Source: Chryseobacterium sp. LAM-KRS1
GTDB lineage: Bacteria > Bacteroidota > Bacteroidia > Flavobacteriales > Weeksellaceae
Direction: 5' to 3'
NCBI RefSeq assembly: GCF_013184525.1
Contig: NZ_JAAOIZ010000005.1
Span: 372,001 to 436,000 of the forward strand
Length of the DNA stretch: 64,000 bases
Shown here: positions 51,915-60,943 of the stretch, one piece after another
Numbering within the stretch: position 1 is the first letter of the stretch
How the letters are laid out: every line of letters starts with the position of its first letter
The notes under the pieces: model-generated
Databases searched by the model: none
Told to the model about the DNA's origin: nothing
The model's input: only the letters and a program-made list of their open reading frames with translations
Program-made: the position numbers and the translations under genes

Positions 51915-52478
51915 ATGAAAAATAAAAAAGAAACGATCGCTATAGATATGGATGGTGTAATAGCAGATGTAGAGGCACAATTAATCGACTGGTATCACAG
52001 GGATCATGGCATTTTAATCAGCCGGGAAGATATGATTGGTAAACCGGAACCGGACGCTTTTCCCAATAAAGAAGTAATATTCGAATATCTGCAAACTCCG
52101 GGATTTTTCCGCACCTTGCCAGTGATGCCTGGTGCCATAGAGGTAGTACAGGAACTGATGAAAGATTATGATGTATATATTGTGACAGCAGCAATGGAGT
52201 TTCCGCTTTCATTATATGAAAAATACCAATGGCTACAGGAGCACTTCCCTTTTATTTCATGGAGAAATATCATTATGTGCGGAGATAAGAGTGTAATCGA
52301 TACGGACTACCTTATTGATGACCATATTAAAAATCTGGATTTCTGTAAAGGAAGACCAATTATGTTTAACGCAGGACACAACAGTAATATAGATCACCAT
52401 CAAAGAGTAAATACATGGGGTGAAGTACGGACATTATTCAATGATATCAGGAATTTAAGTAAATCTGAAGCTGTTTAA
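51915..52478 (+). CDS. 5' nucleotidase, NT5C type
   Basis: A 187-aa HAD-superfamily phosphatase of the NT5C (5',3'-deoxyribonucleotidase) family. The catalytic motif is IDMDGVIAD with Asp11 and Asp13. Other motifs are YIVTAAMEFP and CGDKSVIDTDYLIDDHIKNLDF (motif III/IV). It would dephosphorylate nucleoside monophosphates or a related phosphate ester. I start at MKNKKET, directly after the last operator repeat. It is divergent from the DeoR regulator gene and probably controlled by it, which hints at a sugar-phosphate or deoxyribose link (inference). Confidence 0.85.
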   Translation: MKNKKETIAIDMDGVIADVEAQLIDWYHRDHGILISREDMIGKPEPDAFPNKEVIFEYLQTPGFFRTLPVMPGAIEVVQELMKDYDVYIVTAAMEFPLSLYEKYQWLQEHFPFISWRNIIMCGDKSVIDTDYLIDDHIKNLDFCKGRPIMFNAGHNSNIDHHQRVNTWGEVRTLFNDIRNLSKSEAV

Positions 52479-52543
52479 GCCATCAGGAATAATCGTAACG
52501 ATTTGATTTATCTAATAAACTAAAATAATTTATTCTAACAACT

Positions 52544-52568
52544 AATCCTTCCTATTATTGGAAGGGTT
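52544..52568 (+). terminator. Terminator of the 5'-nucleotidase gene
   Basis: Stem AATCCTTCC/GGAAGGGTT (one T-G pair) with a 7-nt loop, followed by TCTTTTAC. A second hairpin, TACAGGA-7 nt-TCCTGTA, follows at 52574-52594. Confidence 0.7.
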
Positions 52569-52603
52569 TCTTTTACAGGAACATTTATCCTGTAATAAAA
52601 GAA

Positions 52604-52757
52604 AACCGGTGAGATATGGCCTCACCGGTTAAAAAAACAAAAATTGATATGGATATGATTAGTTGTGTTATTTTTATTATACTTTCCAAAAAACAAACCG
52701 TAATAATTGAGAGTTATTATCTCTCTATTTCTTATTGTTATTTTGCTACAACAAATT
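52604..52757 (-). ncRNA. Possible small RNA/orphan leader
   Basis: On the minus strand a -7 box TAAATTTG (52759-52752) is followed about 120 nt later by a strong intrinsic terminator: perfect 10-bp stem AACCGGTGAG/CTCACCGGTT (52604-52630) then TTCTTTT. A hairpin GAGAG/CTCTC lies between. There is no ATG. An Ile/Phe-rich frame from TTG runs through the terminator. No minus-strand gene follows directly, so this looks like an independent short transcript or a leader that lost its gene. Confidence 0.35.
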
Positions 52758-52879
52758 TATATTTATTTAGACTGAATAAAAATAACAAACACATGACATT
52801 TATCAGTTTAGCCTTATTTTAAGTATCCATAAGACTATAACGGGTATTTATTACCGGTCAAAGCTTATGTTTACCAAAT
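52640..52879. other. AT-rich spacer before the ilv operon end
   Basis: Between the small hairpin transcript and the ilvA terminator. No convincing coding frame was seen; plus-strand frames are Ile/Tyr/Phe-rich as expected by chance. Confidence 0.4.
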
Positions 52880-52909
52880 AATCAAGCCACTTTTGTAAGT
52901 GGCTTGATT
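52880..52909 (-). terminator. Terminator of the ilv operon
   Basis: A perfect 13-bp stem (AATCAAGCCACTT / AAGTGGCTTGATT) with a short TTGT loop, 8 bp after the ilvA stop on the minus strand. The T run is weak (ATTTGG). Confidence 0.65.
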
Positions 52910-52916
52910 CATTAAT

Positions 52917-54188
52917 CTAAATTAAAATATTCATCATATTGGGGGAATCATTGAGATATGATTCATAATACCCTGCCTGCTTCATTCTCTTTAATAATCC
53001 TTCAAAGTCTGAAAAAGAAGGAACTTCAATACCAACGATCGCTGAAGCAGTTTCCCGGGAATTCCTTTTCGTATATTCAAAAAAAGTAATATCATCCGAT
53101 GCTCCCAAAACACTCAGAACAAATTCTTTAAGAGCACCCGGTCGCTGAGGAAATTTTACAATAAAATAATGTTTCAATCCTTTATAAAGCATTGCCCTTT
53201 CTTTAATCTCCTCCGTCCTTGTAATATCATTGTTACTTCCGCTTACAATACATACAACATTTTTTCCTGCTATCTCTTCTTTACAGAGCTCCAGTGCAGC
53301 TATCGTCAATGCACCTGCAGGCTCAAGCACCATTGCATCCTTGTTGTAAAGTTCCAATAAAGTTTCACATACTTTCCCTTCATGAACAGCAATACACTCA
53401 TGGATATGGTCCCTGCAGATTTCAAAAGTAAGGTCGCCTACCTTTTGAACAGCAGCTCCATCTACAAATTTATCAATTTGCAACAATTCGATATTGGTTC
53501 CGGCTTCTACAGATGCCTTCATCGATGCAGCTCCCTTTGGTTCTGCAATAATGATTTTCGTTTGAGGTGATAAAATCGAAAACACAGTGATAATGCCAGC
53601 AGCTAACCCACCTCCTCCAAGTGGTACAAGTACAAAATCTATAGGATCCTTTGCTTGTTCCAGAATTTCCATGGCCAAGGTAGCCTGGCCTTCAATGATT
53701 TCCACATCATCAAACGGATGGATAAATTCAGCTCCCGAATTTTCACTGTATGCTATGGCCGCATTCTTTGAGTCATCAAAAGTATCGCCTATAAGCTTTA
53801 TTTCAACATATTGTTCCCCAAACATGGCTACCTGCTCCAGTTTTTGCTTAGGAGTCGTGACGGGCATGAAAATCGTTCCGTTGATCTTCAGTTTCCTGCA
53901 TGCAAAAGCAACGCCTTGGGCATGATTTCCTGCACTGGCACAAACAACACCATTTCCGGTTTTATCATCTCTGTGGAGGCTGTAGATTTTATTATAGGCA
54001 CCCCTGATCTTATAGGAACGGACCGGTTGCATATCTTCCCTTTTCAAAAAAATATTCGCTCCAATCTGTCTGGAAAGTCTAACGCTTTCCTGTAGTGGTG
54101 TTGTATTGACAATATTTTCCAGGGTTTTCCGGGCCTTTTTAACAGCATCTAAGGAAGGGAAAGTAATGGTTTTACTTTTCATATTCAT
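52917..54188 (-). CDS. ilvA: Threonine dehydratase (deaminase)
   Basis: A 423-aa PLP enzyme making 2-oxobutanoate from threonine, the first committed step to isoleucine. The PLP lysine is Lys60 in VRSYKIRGAY. Other signatures are SAGNHAQGVAFACRKL, GGGGLAAGI and VCIVSGSNNDI. A C-terminal ACT-like regulatory region (GALKEFVLSVLGASDDITFFEY...) is present, so feedback control by isoleucine is likely. It is the last gene of the ilv operon and its start overlaps the end of ilvC by 17 bp. A second start two codons downstream (MKSKT) is possible. Confidence 0.95.
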   Translation of the reverse strand: MNMKSKTITFPSLDAVKKARKTLENIVNTTPLQESVRLSRQIGANIFLKREDMQPVRSYKIRGAYNKIYSLHRDDKTGNGVVCASAGNHAQGVAFACRKLKINGTIFMPVTTPKQKLEQVAMFGEQYVEIKLIGDTFDDSKNAAIAYSENSGAEFIHPFDDVEIIEGQATLAMEILEQAKDPIDFVLVPLGGGGLAAGIITVFSILSPQTKIIIAEPKGAASMKASVEAGTNIELLQIDKFVDGAAVQKVGDLTFEICRDHIHECIAVHEGKVCETLLELYNKDAMVLEPAGALTIAALELCKEEIAGKNVVCIVSGSNNDITRTEEIKERAMLYKGLKHYFIVKFPQRPGALKEFVLSVLGASDDITFFEYTKRNSRETASAIVGIEVPSFSDFEGLLKRMKQAGYYESYLNDSPNMMNILI

Positions 54189-55233
54189 ATTCTCTATCCG
54201 GACGTAACGATCTTACGACTTTCCCGGCTTGCCATAATTCGCTGTTTCTCAATTCTTCTAGTTCTTTGTTAAGACCTTCCCTGTAATTTTCTTTACTGTT
54301 ACTTGAAATTGATTTTTGTGATTCAGTTCCTTCTTTCACACTTTGATACAGCTCTTCAAATACAGGTTTAGTAGCATCATAAAACTTTTTCCACCAATCT
54401 AAAGCTCCTCTTTGGGCTGTTGTTGAACAGTTGGCATACATCCAATCCATTCCGTTCTCTGCCACCAAAGGCATTAAAGACTGTGTTAATTCCTCAACGG
54501 TTTCATTAAAGGCTTCGGAAGGTGAATGTCCCTGAGCTCTCAATACTTCAAACTGAGCCGCAAAAAGTCCCTGTATTGCACCCATCAATGAGCCCCTTTC
54601 TCCTACCAGATCACTATATACTTCTTTCTTAAAGTTGGTTTCGAACAAATATCCGCTGCCTACCGCAATCCCTAATGCAATTACTTTATCCTTCGCATTT
54701 CCCGTTGCATCCTGATGGATGGCATAACTGCTGTTCAATCCCTTACCTTCCACAAAAAGTCTTCTTAAAGATGTTCCGGATCCTTTAGGCGCTACCAAAA
54801 CTACATCTACCTCTTTAGACGGTACAATGTTAGTCTGATGATTATAGGTAATTCCGAAACCATGTGAGAAATATAATGTTTTTCCAGGGGTAAGGTGTTT
54901 TTCTAATGTTGGCCAGAATTCGATCTGTGCAGCATCACTTAAAAGATAGCACAGAATAGTTCCTCTTTGTGCTGCCTCTTCTAATTCAAATAATGTTTCA
55001 CCCGGAATAAATCCATCTTGTACTGCCTTATCCCAACTTTTAGAATTCTTACGTTGTCCGACAATTACATTGATTCCGTTATCCTGAAGGTTTAAAGCCT
55101 GACCAGGTCCCTGGATACCATATCCTAAAACCGCTACAGTCTCATTTTTTAATACATCCTGCGCTTTTTCAATTGAAAATTCTTCTCTTGTTACTACATT
55201 TTCTTCTACTCCTGCAAATTTAATTAATGCCAT
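54172..55233 (-). CDS. ilvC: Ketol-acid reductoisomerase
   Basis: A 353-aa reductoisomerase that isomerises and reduces acetolactate or acetohydroxybutyrate with NADPH. The nucleotide-binding motif is VLGYGIQGPGQALNLQDNG, and RKNSKSW supplies the NADPH-phosphate contacts. The catalytic-domain segments SDLVGERGSLMGAIQGLF and ETVEELTQSLMPLVAENG are intact. I start at MALIKFAG; upstream codons are not family-like. The position between ilvN and ilvA matches the pathway order, and its 3' end overlaps ilvA. Confidence 0.95.
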   Translation of the reverse strand: MALIKFAGVEENVVTREEFSIEKAQDVLKNETVAVLGYGIQGPGQALNLQDNGINVIVGQRKNSKSWDKAVQDGFIPGETLFELEEAAQRGTILCYLLSDAAQIEFWPTLEKHLTPGKTLYFSHGFGITYNHQTNIVPSKEVDVVLVAPKGSGTSLRRLFVEGKGLNSSYAIHQDATGNAKDKVIALGIAVGSGYLFETNFKKEVYSDLVGERGSLMGAIQGLFAAQFEVLRAQGHSPSEAFNETVEELTQSLMPLVAENGMDWMYANCSTTAQRGALDWWKKFYDATKPVFEELYQSVKEGTESQKSISSNSKENYREGLNKELEELRNSELWQAGKVVRSLRPDREYEYEK

Positions 55234-55302
55234 AATTTTGTTTTTAATTGTTATTTTTCCGGCCAATTCTGGCCACATTATAATATATTGAACTTGTGTT
55301 TT

Positions 55303-55842
55303 TTATTGATAAGCCATTTTTTCAAGGGCCGTCAGCTTTTTATGGAAAGCTTCATTGGATTTAATAACTGCTACTCTTCCGCTTCTGATAAACTCTATAA
55401 GACCATGGGGCTCCAGAAGGTCAAGGAAACGGCCTATTTCTTCATGATGTCCCACAATCGTAAAAACAGTATAATCATTTCTCACACTTACGATGGTTGC
55501 ACCATATTGTCTTAAAATCCTTTCAACATAGAATTTTTCAGAAACGACATTGGTTTCTATTTTAAAAAGTGCCAGTTCCTGCCATACGATTTCTTCATTG
55601 GTATTGTAATATACTTTTATCACTTCTACCAGCTTCTGAATCTGGCGGGATATTTTCCTTACAGTTTCATATGTAGTTTCCACTACAATGGTAAACCTGG
55701 AAATACCTGTAATTTCTGTAGGTGAAACATTCAGGCTGTCTATATTAATCCCCCTCCTAGAAAAAACCGTTGCTATTCTGGCGAGTAATCCTACCTGGTT
55801 TTCTGTGAAAACGCTTATGGTGTATTCCTGTTTATTCATCAT
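55303..55842 (-). CDS. ilvN: Acetolactate synthase small subunit
   Basis: A 179-aa regulatory subunit of acetolactate synthase. It begins with an ACT domain (EYTISVFTENQVGLLARIATVFSRRGINIDSLNVSPTEITGISRFTIVV), the valine-binding feedback site, followed by the C-terminal ALS_ss_C-type domain. It starts 8 bp after ilvB ends, so expression is coupled. Length and order match other flavobacterial ilv operons. Confidence 0.94.
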   Translation of the reverse strand: MMNKQEYTISVFTENQVGLLARIATVFSRRGINIDSLNVSPTEITGISRFTIVVETTYETVRKISRQIQKLVEVIKVYYNTNEEIVWQELALFKIETNVVSEKFYVERILRQYGATIVSVRNDYTVFTIVGHHEEIGRFLDLLEPHGLIEFIRSGRVAVIKSNEAFHKKLTALEKMAYQ

Positions 55843-55850
55843 ATTTATTT

Positions 55851-57599
55851 TTATTTTAAGCGGATTTCACTTACGCTGCATCCTTGTGGGACCATCGGGA
55901 AAACATTATTTTCTTTCCCTACTTTTATTTCCAGAAGATAAGATCCCTCTGTTTCAAGCATTTCTTTTAATGAAGATTCCAGGAAAGCTCTTTCTTTTAC
56001 ATGCTTTGCTTTAATGCCATAGGCTTCAGCAACAGCAGAAAAGTCCGGACTGGTGATATCCACGAAAGAATATCGCTTGTCATGAAAGAGTTCCTGCCAT
56101 TGACGAACCATCCCGAGAAAAGAATTGTTCAGAACAATCATCTTTACCCCTATTCCGAATTGTGAAATAGTTCCCAGCTCCTGGATGTTCATCTGAAAAC
56201 CACCGTCTCCGGCAATACAGATCACGTGCTTGTCAGGATTTGCCATTTTTGCACCTATTGCTGCAGGAAGACCAAATCCCATTGTTCCAAGACCACCGGA
56301 AGTGACGTTTCTTTTTGATTTTTTAAATTCAGCATATCTGCAGGAAATCATCTGGTGCTGTCCCACATCCGTACAGATGATGTACTCTCCATGAGTGAGT
56401 TGGTTCAGGTATTTTAATACCTCTCCCATGGTAAGTTCTTCTGTTTCCGGATTCAATTCCTTGTGTACAACCTCAAGATTTTCTTCACGATGCAGTTCTT
56501 TAAACTGATCCAGCCACTCTTTATGTGAGTTTTCTGAAAGAGCCTGAGCCAGCAGAGGAAGTGTTTCTTTACAATTACCAAGAACAGGGACATCCGCTTT
56601 TACATTTTTATCTATCTCCGCAAGGTCTATATCGAGATGAACTACTTTAGCTTGTCTGGCATATTGATCCAATTTTCCGGTTACACGATCGTCAAATCGC
56701 ATTCCTACAGCGATAATCACATCACAATCATTGGTTAATTTGTTAGGAGCATAATGTCCATGCATTCCTAGCATTCCTACATAAAGCGGATGTTCTGTAG
56801 AAAGTGCTCCTAAACCCAAAGCAGTAGAAGCCGCAGGAATGCCGGTTTTTTCAACCAAATCCTGTAACTCTTTTTCTGCCTGTCCTATAATCACTCCTTG
56901 CCCGAAAAGTAGGAATGGTCTTTTAGCAGCATTGATCAATAGAGCAGCCTGCTCAATATATTCATGCCTGATTCGGGGTTTAGGATGATAAGACCGGATG
57001 GAATTACAGGCCTCATATCCTGTAAAATCGATTTCCTGAAGTTGTGCATTTTTAGTAATATCCACCAATACAGGACCTGGTCGCCCTGATCTTGCTATAT
57101 AGAAAGCTTTTGCCAAAGCTGTCGGAATATCTTTAGCATCGGTTACCTGGCAATTCCACTTGGTAACAGGAGCGGTAACATTGATCACATCTACTTCCTG
57201 AAAAGCATCAGATCCCAAAAGGGATGCATATACTTGTCCGGTTATGCAAACAACCGGTGTGCTGTCAATCATAGCATCTGCAAGTCCTGTTACCAGATTG
57301 GTTGCTCCCGGGCCACTGGTTGCAATAGCTACCCCGGTATGGTTCGAAGACCTGGAGAACCCCTGTGCTGCGTGGATTGCTCCCTGTTCATGTCTAACGA
57401 GAATATGCTTTAAATCGTCTTTGTAATCATATAATGCGTCATAAATCGGAATGACAGCTCCACCAGGATATCCGAAGATCGTATTGACGTTTTCAGCTTT
57501 CAGGATTTCCAAAATAACTTCTGCCCCTTTCAATTTTTTTATGGTCTGTGTAGACCTTTCTGTTTCTAATGCATTAAATGTTGATTCCATTATATTCAA
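55851..57599 (-). CDS. ilvB: Acetolactate synthase large subunit
   Basis: A 582-aa thiamine-diphosphate enzyme forming acetolactate or acetohydroxybutyrate. The catalytic glutamate is in RHEQGAIHAAQGFSR. Other signatures are ATSGPGATNLVTGLADA, GMLGMHG and the ThDP motif GDGGFQMNIQELGTISQFGIGVKMIVLNN. A second Met (MESTFNAL) three codons in could be the true start. It is the catalytic partner of IlvN. It follows ilvD with a single-base gap. Confidence 0.95.
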   Translation of the reverse strand: MNIMESTFNALETERSTQTIKKLKGAEVILEILKAENVNTIFGYPGGAVIPIYDALYDYKDDLKHILVRHEQGAIHAAQGFSRSSNHTGVAIATSGPGATNLVTGLADAMIDSTPVVCITGQVYASLLGSDAFQEVDVINVTAPVTKWNCQVTDAKDIPTALAKAFYIARSGRPGPVLVDITKNAQLQEIDFTGYEACNSIRSYHPKPRIRHEYIEQAALLINAAKRPFLLFGQGVIIGQAEKELQDLVEKTGIPAASTALGLGALSTEHPLYVGMLGMHGHYAPNKLTNDCDVIIAVGMRFDDRVTGKLDQYARQAKVVHLDIDLAEIDKNVKADVPVLGNCKETLPLLAQALSENSHKEWLDQFKELHREENLEVVHKELNPETEELTMGEVLKYLNQLTHGEYIICTDVGQHQMISCRYAEFKKSKRNVTSGGLGTMGFGLPAAIGAKMANPDKHVICIAGDGGFQMNIQELGTISQFGIGVKMIVLNNSFLGMVRQWQELFHDKRYSFVDITSPDFSAVAEAYGIKAKHVKERAFLESSLKEMLETEGSYLLEIKVGKENNVFPMVPQGCSVSEIRLK

Positions 57600-57600
57600 T

Positions 57601-59283
57601 TTAAAAATCTGTTATACATCCCTGAGAGGCATCTGATACCAGCTTTGCATACTTGTATAACACCCCTGTTTTTACTTTATAATCCGGTTGTTTGAATCCG
57701 GCTTTTCTTTCTTTTAATTCTTCATCTGATATAATCAGGTTGATGGTATTCTTTACAGCATCTAGTTCGATCACATCATTGTCTTTAACCAAACCAATTA
57801 ATCCTCCTTCAAAGGCTTCAGGTGTAATATGCCCTACCACAAAACCATGAGTTCCCCCGGAAAAGCGCCCGTCCGTAATTAATGCTACATTCTTACCTAA
57901 TCCGGAACCCATCAATGCAGAAGTTGGTTTCAACATTTCAGGCATTCCAGGAGCGCCTTTAGGTCCTTCATTCTTAATCACAACTACATCACCTTCCTGG
58001 ATTATTTTGTCTTCAATACCTTTGATAAATTCTTTTTCACCATCAAAAACCCTTGCTTTTCCTTTAAAGAAACTCCCCTCCTTGCCTGTAATTTTGGCTA
58101 CACAGCCTCTTTCCGCCAGGTTGCCGTACATAATACGGATGTGGCCTGTTTCTTTTATCGGATTGCTGATATCCCTGATAATATCCTGTTTCCTATCTAT
58201 AATTGAAGTAATGTTTCTAAGATTTTCTTCCATTGTCTTTCCGGTTACCGTAAGGCAGTCTCCATGGAGAAGTCCGAGATCCAATAGATATTTCATCACA
58301 GCCGGTACTCCTCCTACCTCATGAAGATCTTTCATCAGGTACCTGCCGCTAGGTTTCAGGTCAGCCAGCAAGGGCGTAGTATCACTAATCTTCTGAAAAT
58401 CATCCAGCGTTAAATGATGACCAATACTCTTTGCTATTGCAATGAAATGGAGGACTGCGTTCGTGCTTCCCCCTAAAACCATAATGATTCTCAAGGCATT
58501 TTCAAAAGCCTTTGGCGTCATGATATCGGAAGGCTTGATGTCTTTTTCCAGCAATATCCTCATATAATGTCCAGCAAACTCACATTCTTCTTTTTTCTCT
58601 TTGCTTAGAGCCGGATAAGAAGATGAGTACGGTAAACTCATTCCCAGTGCTTCAATCGCCGAAGCCATTGTATTGGCTGTATACATCCCACCACAAGCCC
58701 CCGCGCTTGGACAGGAGTTTTTGATGATTCCATCATAATCTTCATCAGAAAGCTTTCCTGCAATTTTATTTCCCAATGCTTCAAAAGCAGATACGATATT
58801 GAGATCATTGCCTTTATAGTGTCCTGCTTCTATGCTTCCCCCATATACCATGATCGATGGCCTGTTTAATCTCGCCATTGCCATTAGGGAACCAGGCATA
58901 TTTTTATCGCATCCCGGAACTGTAATAAGACCGTCATAGTACTGCCCTGCACACACCGTTTCAATGCTGTCTGCAATCACATCCCTGCTGACAAGAGAAT
59001 ATCGCATTCCATCTGTCCCATTGGTCATTCCGTCACTGATCCCTATGGTATGAAACATCAGGCCAACAAGATTCTGTCCGTTTACTCCCTTTTTAACAAG
59101 TTCTGCCAGCCCGTTAAGGTGCATATTGCAGGTATTTCCGTCATATCCCATACTCGCTACTCCAACCTGGGCTTTATCGAAATCCTCTTTTTTAAAGCCG
59201 ATTCCGTAAAACATCGCCTGGGTTGCCGGTTGAGTAGGATCCTGAGTGAGAACCCTGGAATATTTATTTAATGTTTCACACAT
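57601..59283 (-). CDS. ilvD: Dihydroxy-acid dehydratase
   Basis: A 560-aa iron-sulfur dehydratase converting dihydroxy acids to 2-oxo acids, the third common step for isoleucine and valine. Cluster cysteines lie in [19 protein letters not shown] and [31 protein letters not shown]. The C-terminal [14 protein letters not shown] and [16 protein letters not shown] motifs are intact. The start overlaps the ilvE stop by 8 bp, so the genes are translationally coupled. Confidence 0.95.
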   Translation of the reverse strand: MCETLNKYSRVLTQDPTQPATQAMFYGIGFKKEDFDKAQVGVASMGYDGNTCNMHLNGLAELVKKGVNGQNLVGLMFHTIGISDGMTNGTDGMRYSLVSRDVIADSIETVCAGQYYDGLITVPGCDKNMPGSLMAMARLNRPSIMVYGGSIEAGHYKGNDLNIVSAFEALGNKIAGKLSDEDYDGIIKNSCPSAGACGGMYTANTMASAIEALGMSLPYSSSYPALSKEKKEECEFAGHYMRILLEKDIKPSDIMTPKAFENALRIIMVLGGSTNAVLHFIAIAKSIGHHLTLDDFQKISDTTPLLADLKPSGRYLMKDLHEVGGVPAVMKYLLDLGLLHGDCLTVTGKTMEENLRNITSIIDRKQDIIRDISNPIKETGHIRIMYGNLAERGCVAKITGKEGSFFKGKARVFDGEKEFIKGIEDKIIQEGDVVVIKNEGPKGAPGMPEMLKPTSALMGSGLGKNVALITDGRFSGGTHGFVVGHITPEAFEGGLIGLVKDNDVIELDAVKNTINLIISDEELKERKAGFKQPDYKVKTGVLYKYAKLVSDASQGCITDF

Positions 59284-60175
59284 ACAACGCCTGTTTTAAA
59301 TAGGAATAATCTTCTTCAAAAACCAGATGTCTGTAAGCTTTTTGAATCAAAGCAGACACACTGTTTTCCCACTTCAGTTTAAATGGAATATTATTCAATG
59401 ATTCTAACGCAACCACTTCCGCTGCAGTACCACAAAAAAATCCGGCATCTGCTCCTTCCATTTCTTCAGGTTTAAAGAATTTTTCTTCGTAGCTAATCCC
59501 TAGCTGATCGCATATCTCGAACATTGTCGCTCTGGTTATCCCCGGAAGAATACTCCCTTTTGCCGGTGTGTATAATTTTGCATCCTTTTCATAAAAAATA
59601 TTAGCTCCTGAACTTTCCGCTACATTTCCATTGCCATCTAAAAGCATTGCTTCGTCAAATCCTTTATCTTTGGCTTCCTGCGATGCAAGAATAGAGTTTA
59701 CATAATGACCACTCGCTTTTGCTTCTATTCTAAATGCCTTCGGATTGGGGCGCTCAAAAGAAGAGGTCATTATCCTTGCATGGTCGGATAAGTATCCGTT
59801 ATCCCAACTCCACGCTTCAATAATCAAAGAACTTTTGTTTCCTTTTGAAAGGCTCATGTTAGGAGAGCAAATTACTAACGGCCTGATGTATGCATTACTT
59901 AAATTATTCATTTCCAAAAGCTTATAGGTCAAGTCAATCATCTCTTCCGTAGAATAATCAAAAGGAATCATCATTAATTCTGCTGATTTTTTCAGGCGGT
60001 CATAATGTTCTTTTGCCTTAAAAATTTTGGTCCCGTTCTTTGTTTTGTATGATTTAATTCCTTCAAAGACAGCATATCCGTAGTGAAGTGATTGTCCGTA
60101 AAGACCCGTAGAAGCAGTAGTAGCCTCCTGGAACTTTCCGTCATAATAAAGCATCGTTTTCTCGTTGTAATACAT
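59276..60175 (-). CDS. ilvE: Branched-chain amino-acid aminotransferase
   Basis: A 299-aa fold-type IV PLP aminotransferase, the last step of Val, Leu and Ile synthesis. The PLP lysine is Lys153 in [12 protein letters not shown]. Typical segments are [24 protein letters not shown] and [17 protein letters not shown]. It is the first structural gene of the operon. About 600 bp of leader precede it, with an Ile-rich leader peptide and a terminator. The first 16 bp at its start (GTTGTAATACATATTT on the plus strand) are duplicated at 60605-60620. Confidence 0.95.
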   Translation of the reverse strand: MYYNEKTMLYYDGKFQEATTASTGLYGQSLHYGYAVFEGIKSYKTKNGTKIFKAKEHYDRLKKSAELMMIPFDYSTEEMIDLTYKLLEMNNLSNAYIRPLVICSPNMSLSKGNKSSLIIEAWSWDNGYLSDHARIMTSSFERPNPKAFRIEAKASGHYVNSILASQEAKDKGFDEAMLLDGNGNVAESSGANIFYEKDAKLYTPAKGSILPGITRATMFEICDQLGISYEEKFFKPEEMEGADAGFFCGTAAEVVALESLNNIPFKLKWENSVSALIQKAYRHLVFEEDYSYLKQALYV

Positions 60176-60180
60176 ATTTA

Positions 60181-60370
60181 TTTTTTAAATTATTTTAAGT
60201 TTAGACATAAAAAAAGCCATTCTCATCAGTCGGGTCAACATGGTAATAAACCTTACTTAACCCGTTCCGATTCCAAAAGCAGTACATGAAGTTCTTTTCT
60301 AATTTTGATTCAAAACTAAGGCTTGTATATTTTCTATCTTTCATATTTCAATTAAAATTACAATATTCAA
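60181..60370 (-). promoter_or_regulatory. Second, weaker attenuator-like leader segment
   Basis: On the minus strand the sequence ends in ATGGCTTTTTTTATG just before ilvE. A stem CGGGTTAA/TTGACCCG (one G-T pair) and a weaker CCAT/ATGG stem next to the T run could form alternative structures. A short frame ending at 60341 reads NIVILIEI in its last codons. These features resemble the upstream attenuator but are less clear. Confidence 0.4.
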
Positions 60371-60478
60371 ATCACGATAAAATAAATACAAAACACTAAT
60401 AATCAACAATTTAAATTATCTAATTCTACAATAGCAGAATTATAAAAAGACTTCACTTCTGCATTATAAAATCATTAG

Positions 60479-60616
60479 TCATACAGTACTTTGATTTGTT
60501 AGATAAAAAGCACCGGATGTATCATTGCTATCCGATTGAAAAGAATGATTGCAAACTCCGAATGATTTCAGAACCTTTTTCAGATTATGGAGTTTAAATT
60601 TTTTGTTGTAATACAT
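60479..60616 (-). CDS. 45-aa ORF beginning like ilvE
   Basis: Encodes 45 residues starting MYYNKKFKLHNLKKVLKSFG. The first four codons (MYYN) and the preceding DNA are a duplicate of the ilvE start. After that the sequence diverges and I recognise no family. It sits behind the ilv attenuator, so it would be translated only when the attenuator is read through. It may be a degenerate by-product of the duplication rather than a functional gene. Confidence 0.3.
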   Translation of the reverse strand: MYYNKKFKLHNLKKVLKSFGVCNHSFQSDSNDTSGAFYLTNQSTV

Positions 60617-60647
60617 ATTTTAATTTTTTTAGATTTTTTAAAATTCG

Positions 60648-60683
60648 GGTATAAAAAAAAGCCATCCCGGATGAGGATGGCTT
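60648..60683 (-). terminator. ilv attenuator terminator
   Basis: On the minus strand AGCCATCC-TCATCC-GGGATGGCT is followed by TTTTTTTT. It lies 40 nt after the Ile-rich leader peptide stop, the standard arrangement of an amino-acid attenuator. Confidence 0.8.
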
Positions 60684-60722
60684 TCTAATAATTTTATAGA
60701 GTTTCAACAATACCATCGCTCA

Positions 60723-60782
60723 TCACCGGAATCCGATAATGACAATAACGATAGTAATAATATTGTTGAATGTACTGTTCAC
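60723..60782 (-). CDS. ilvL: ilv leader peptide (Ile-rich)
   Basis: A GTG-initiated 19-residue peptide, MNSTFNNIITIVIVIIGFR. Nine consecutive codons are IITIVIVII: six Ile, two Val and one Thr. The stop lies 40 nt before a strong terminator, and a promoter box lies 18 nt upstream. This is the classic arrangement for attenuation, in which ribosome stalling at Ile/Val codons prevents the terminator from forming. No ATG start is present and no Shine-Dalgarno is seen, as usual in this phylum. Confidence 0.75.
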   Translation of the reverse strand: MNSTFNNIITIVIVIIGFR

Positions 60783-60800
60783 TTTTATTTTTTGATGTGA

Positions 60801-60808
60801 CAAATGTA
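60801..60808 (-). promoter_or_regulatory. -7 box of the ilv operon
   Basis: TACATTTG on the minus strand, an exact match to TAnnTTTG, 18 nt before the leader GTG. The -33 region is A/T-rich without TTG. Confidence 0.55.
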
Positions 60809-60943
60809 TAAACTTTTTTTAATTAAAAAAATATTTTATCATTTTTTTAATTAAATCTCAATAAAAAACAAAATGATTAATGGTATCTATAATCCCTGAT
60901 AGAAAAGCTTAAGATGCAATTACAGACGGGAATAATTATTTCA

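Noticed and set aside
52616..52822. 68-aa plus-strand ORF beginning inside the hairpin at 52604-52630
   Set aside because: The start codon lies in a terminator loop, the translation is rich in Ile, Tyr and Phe as expected for AT-rich noise, and no promoter precedes it.
60201..60344. 47-aa minus-strand frame in the ilv leader
   Set aside because: It runs through the leader structures up to the T run and has no leader-type codon bias; more likely incidental than a protein.
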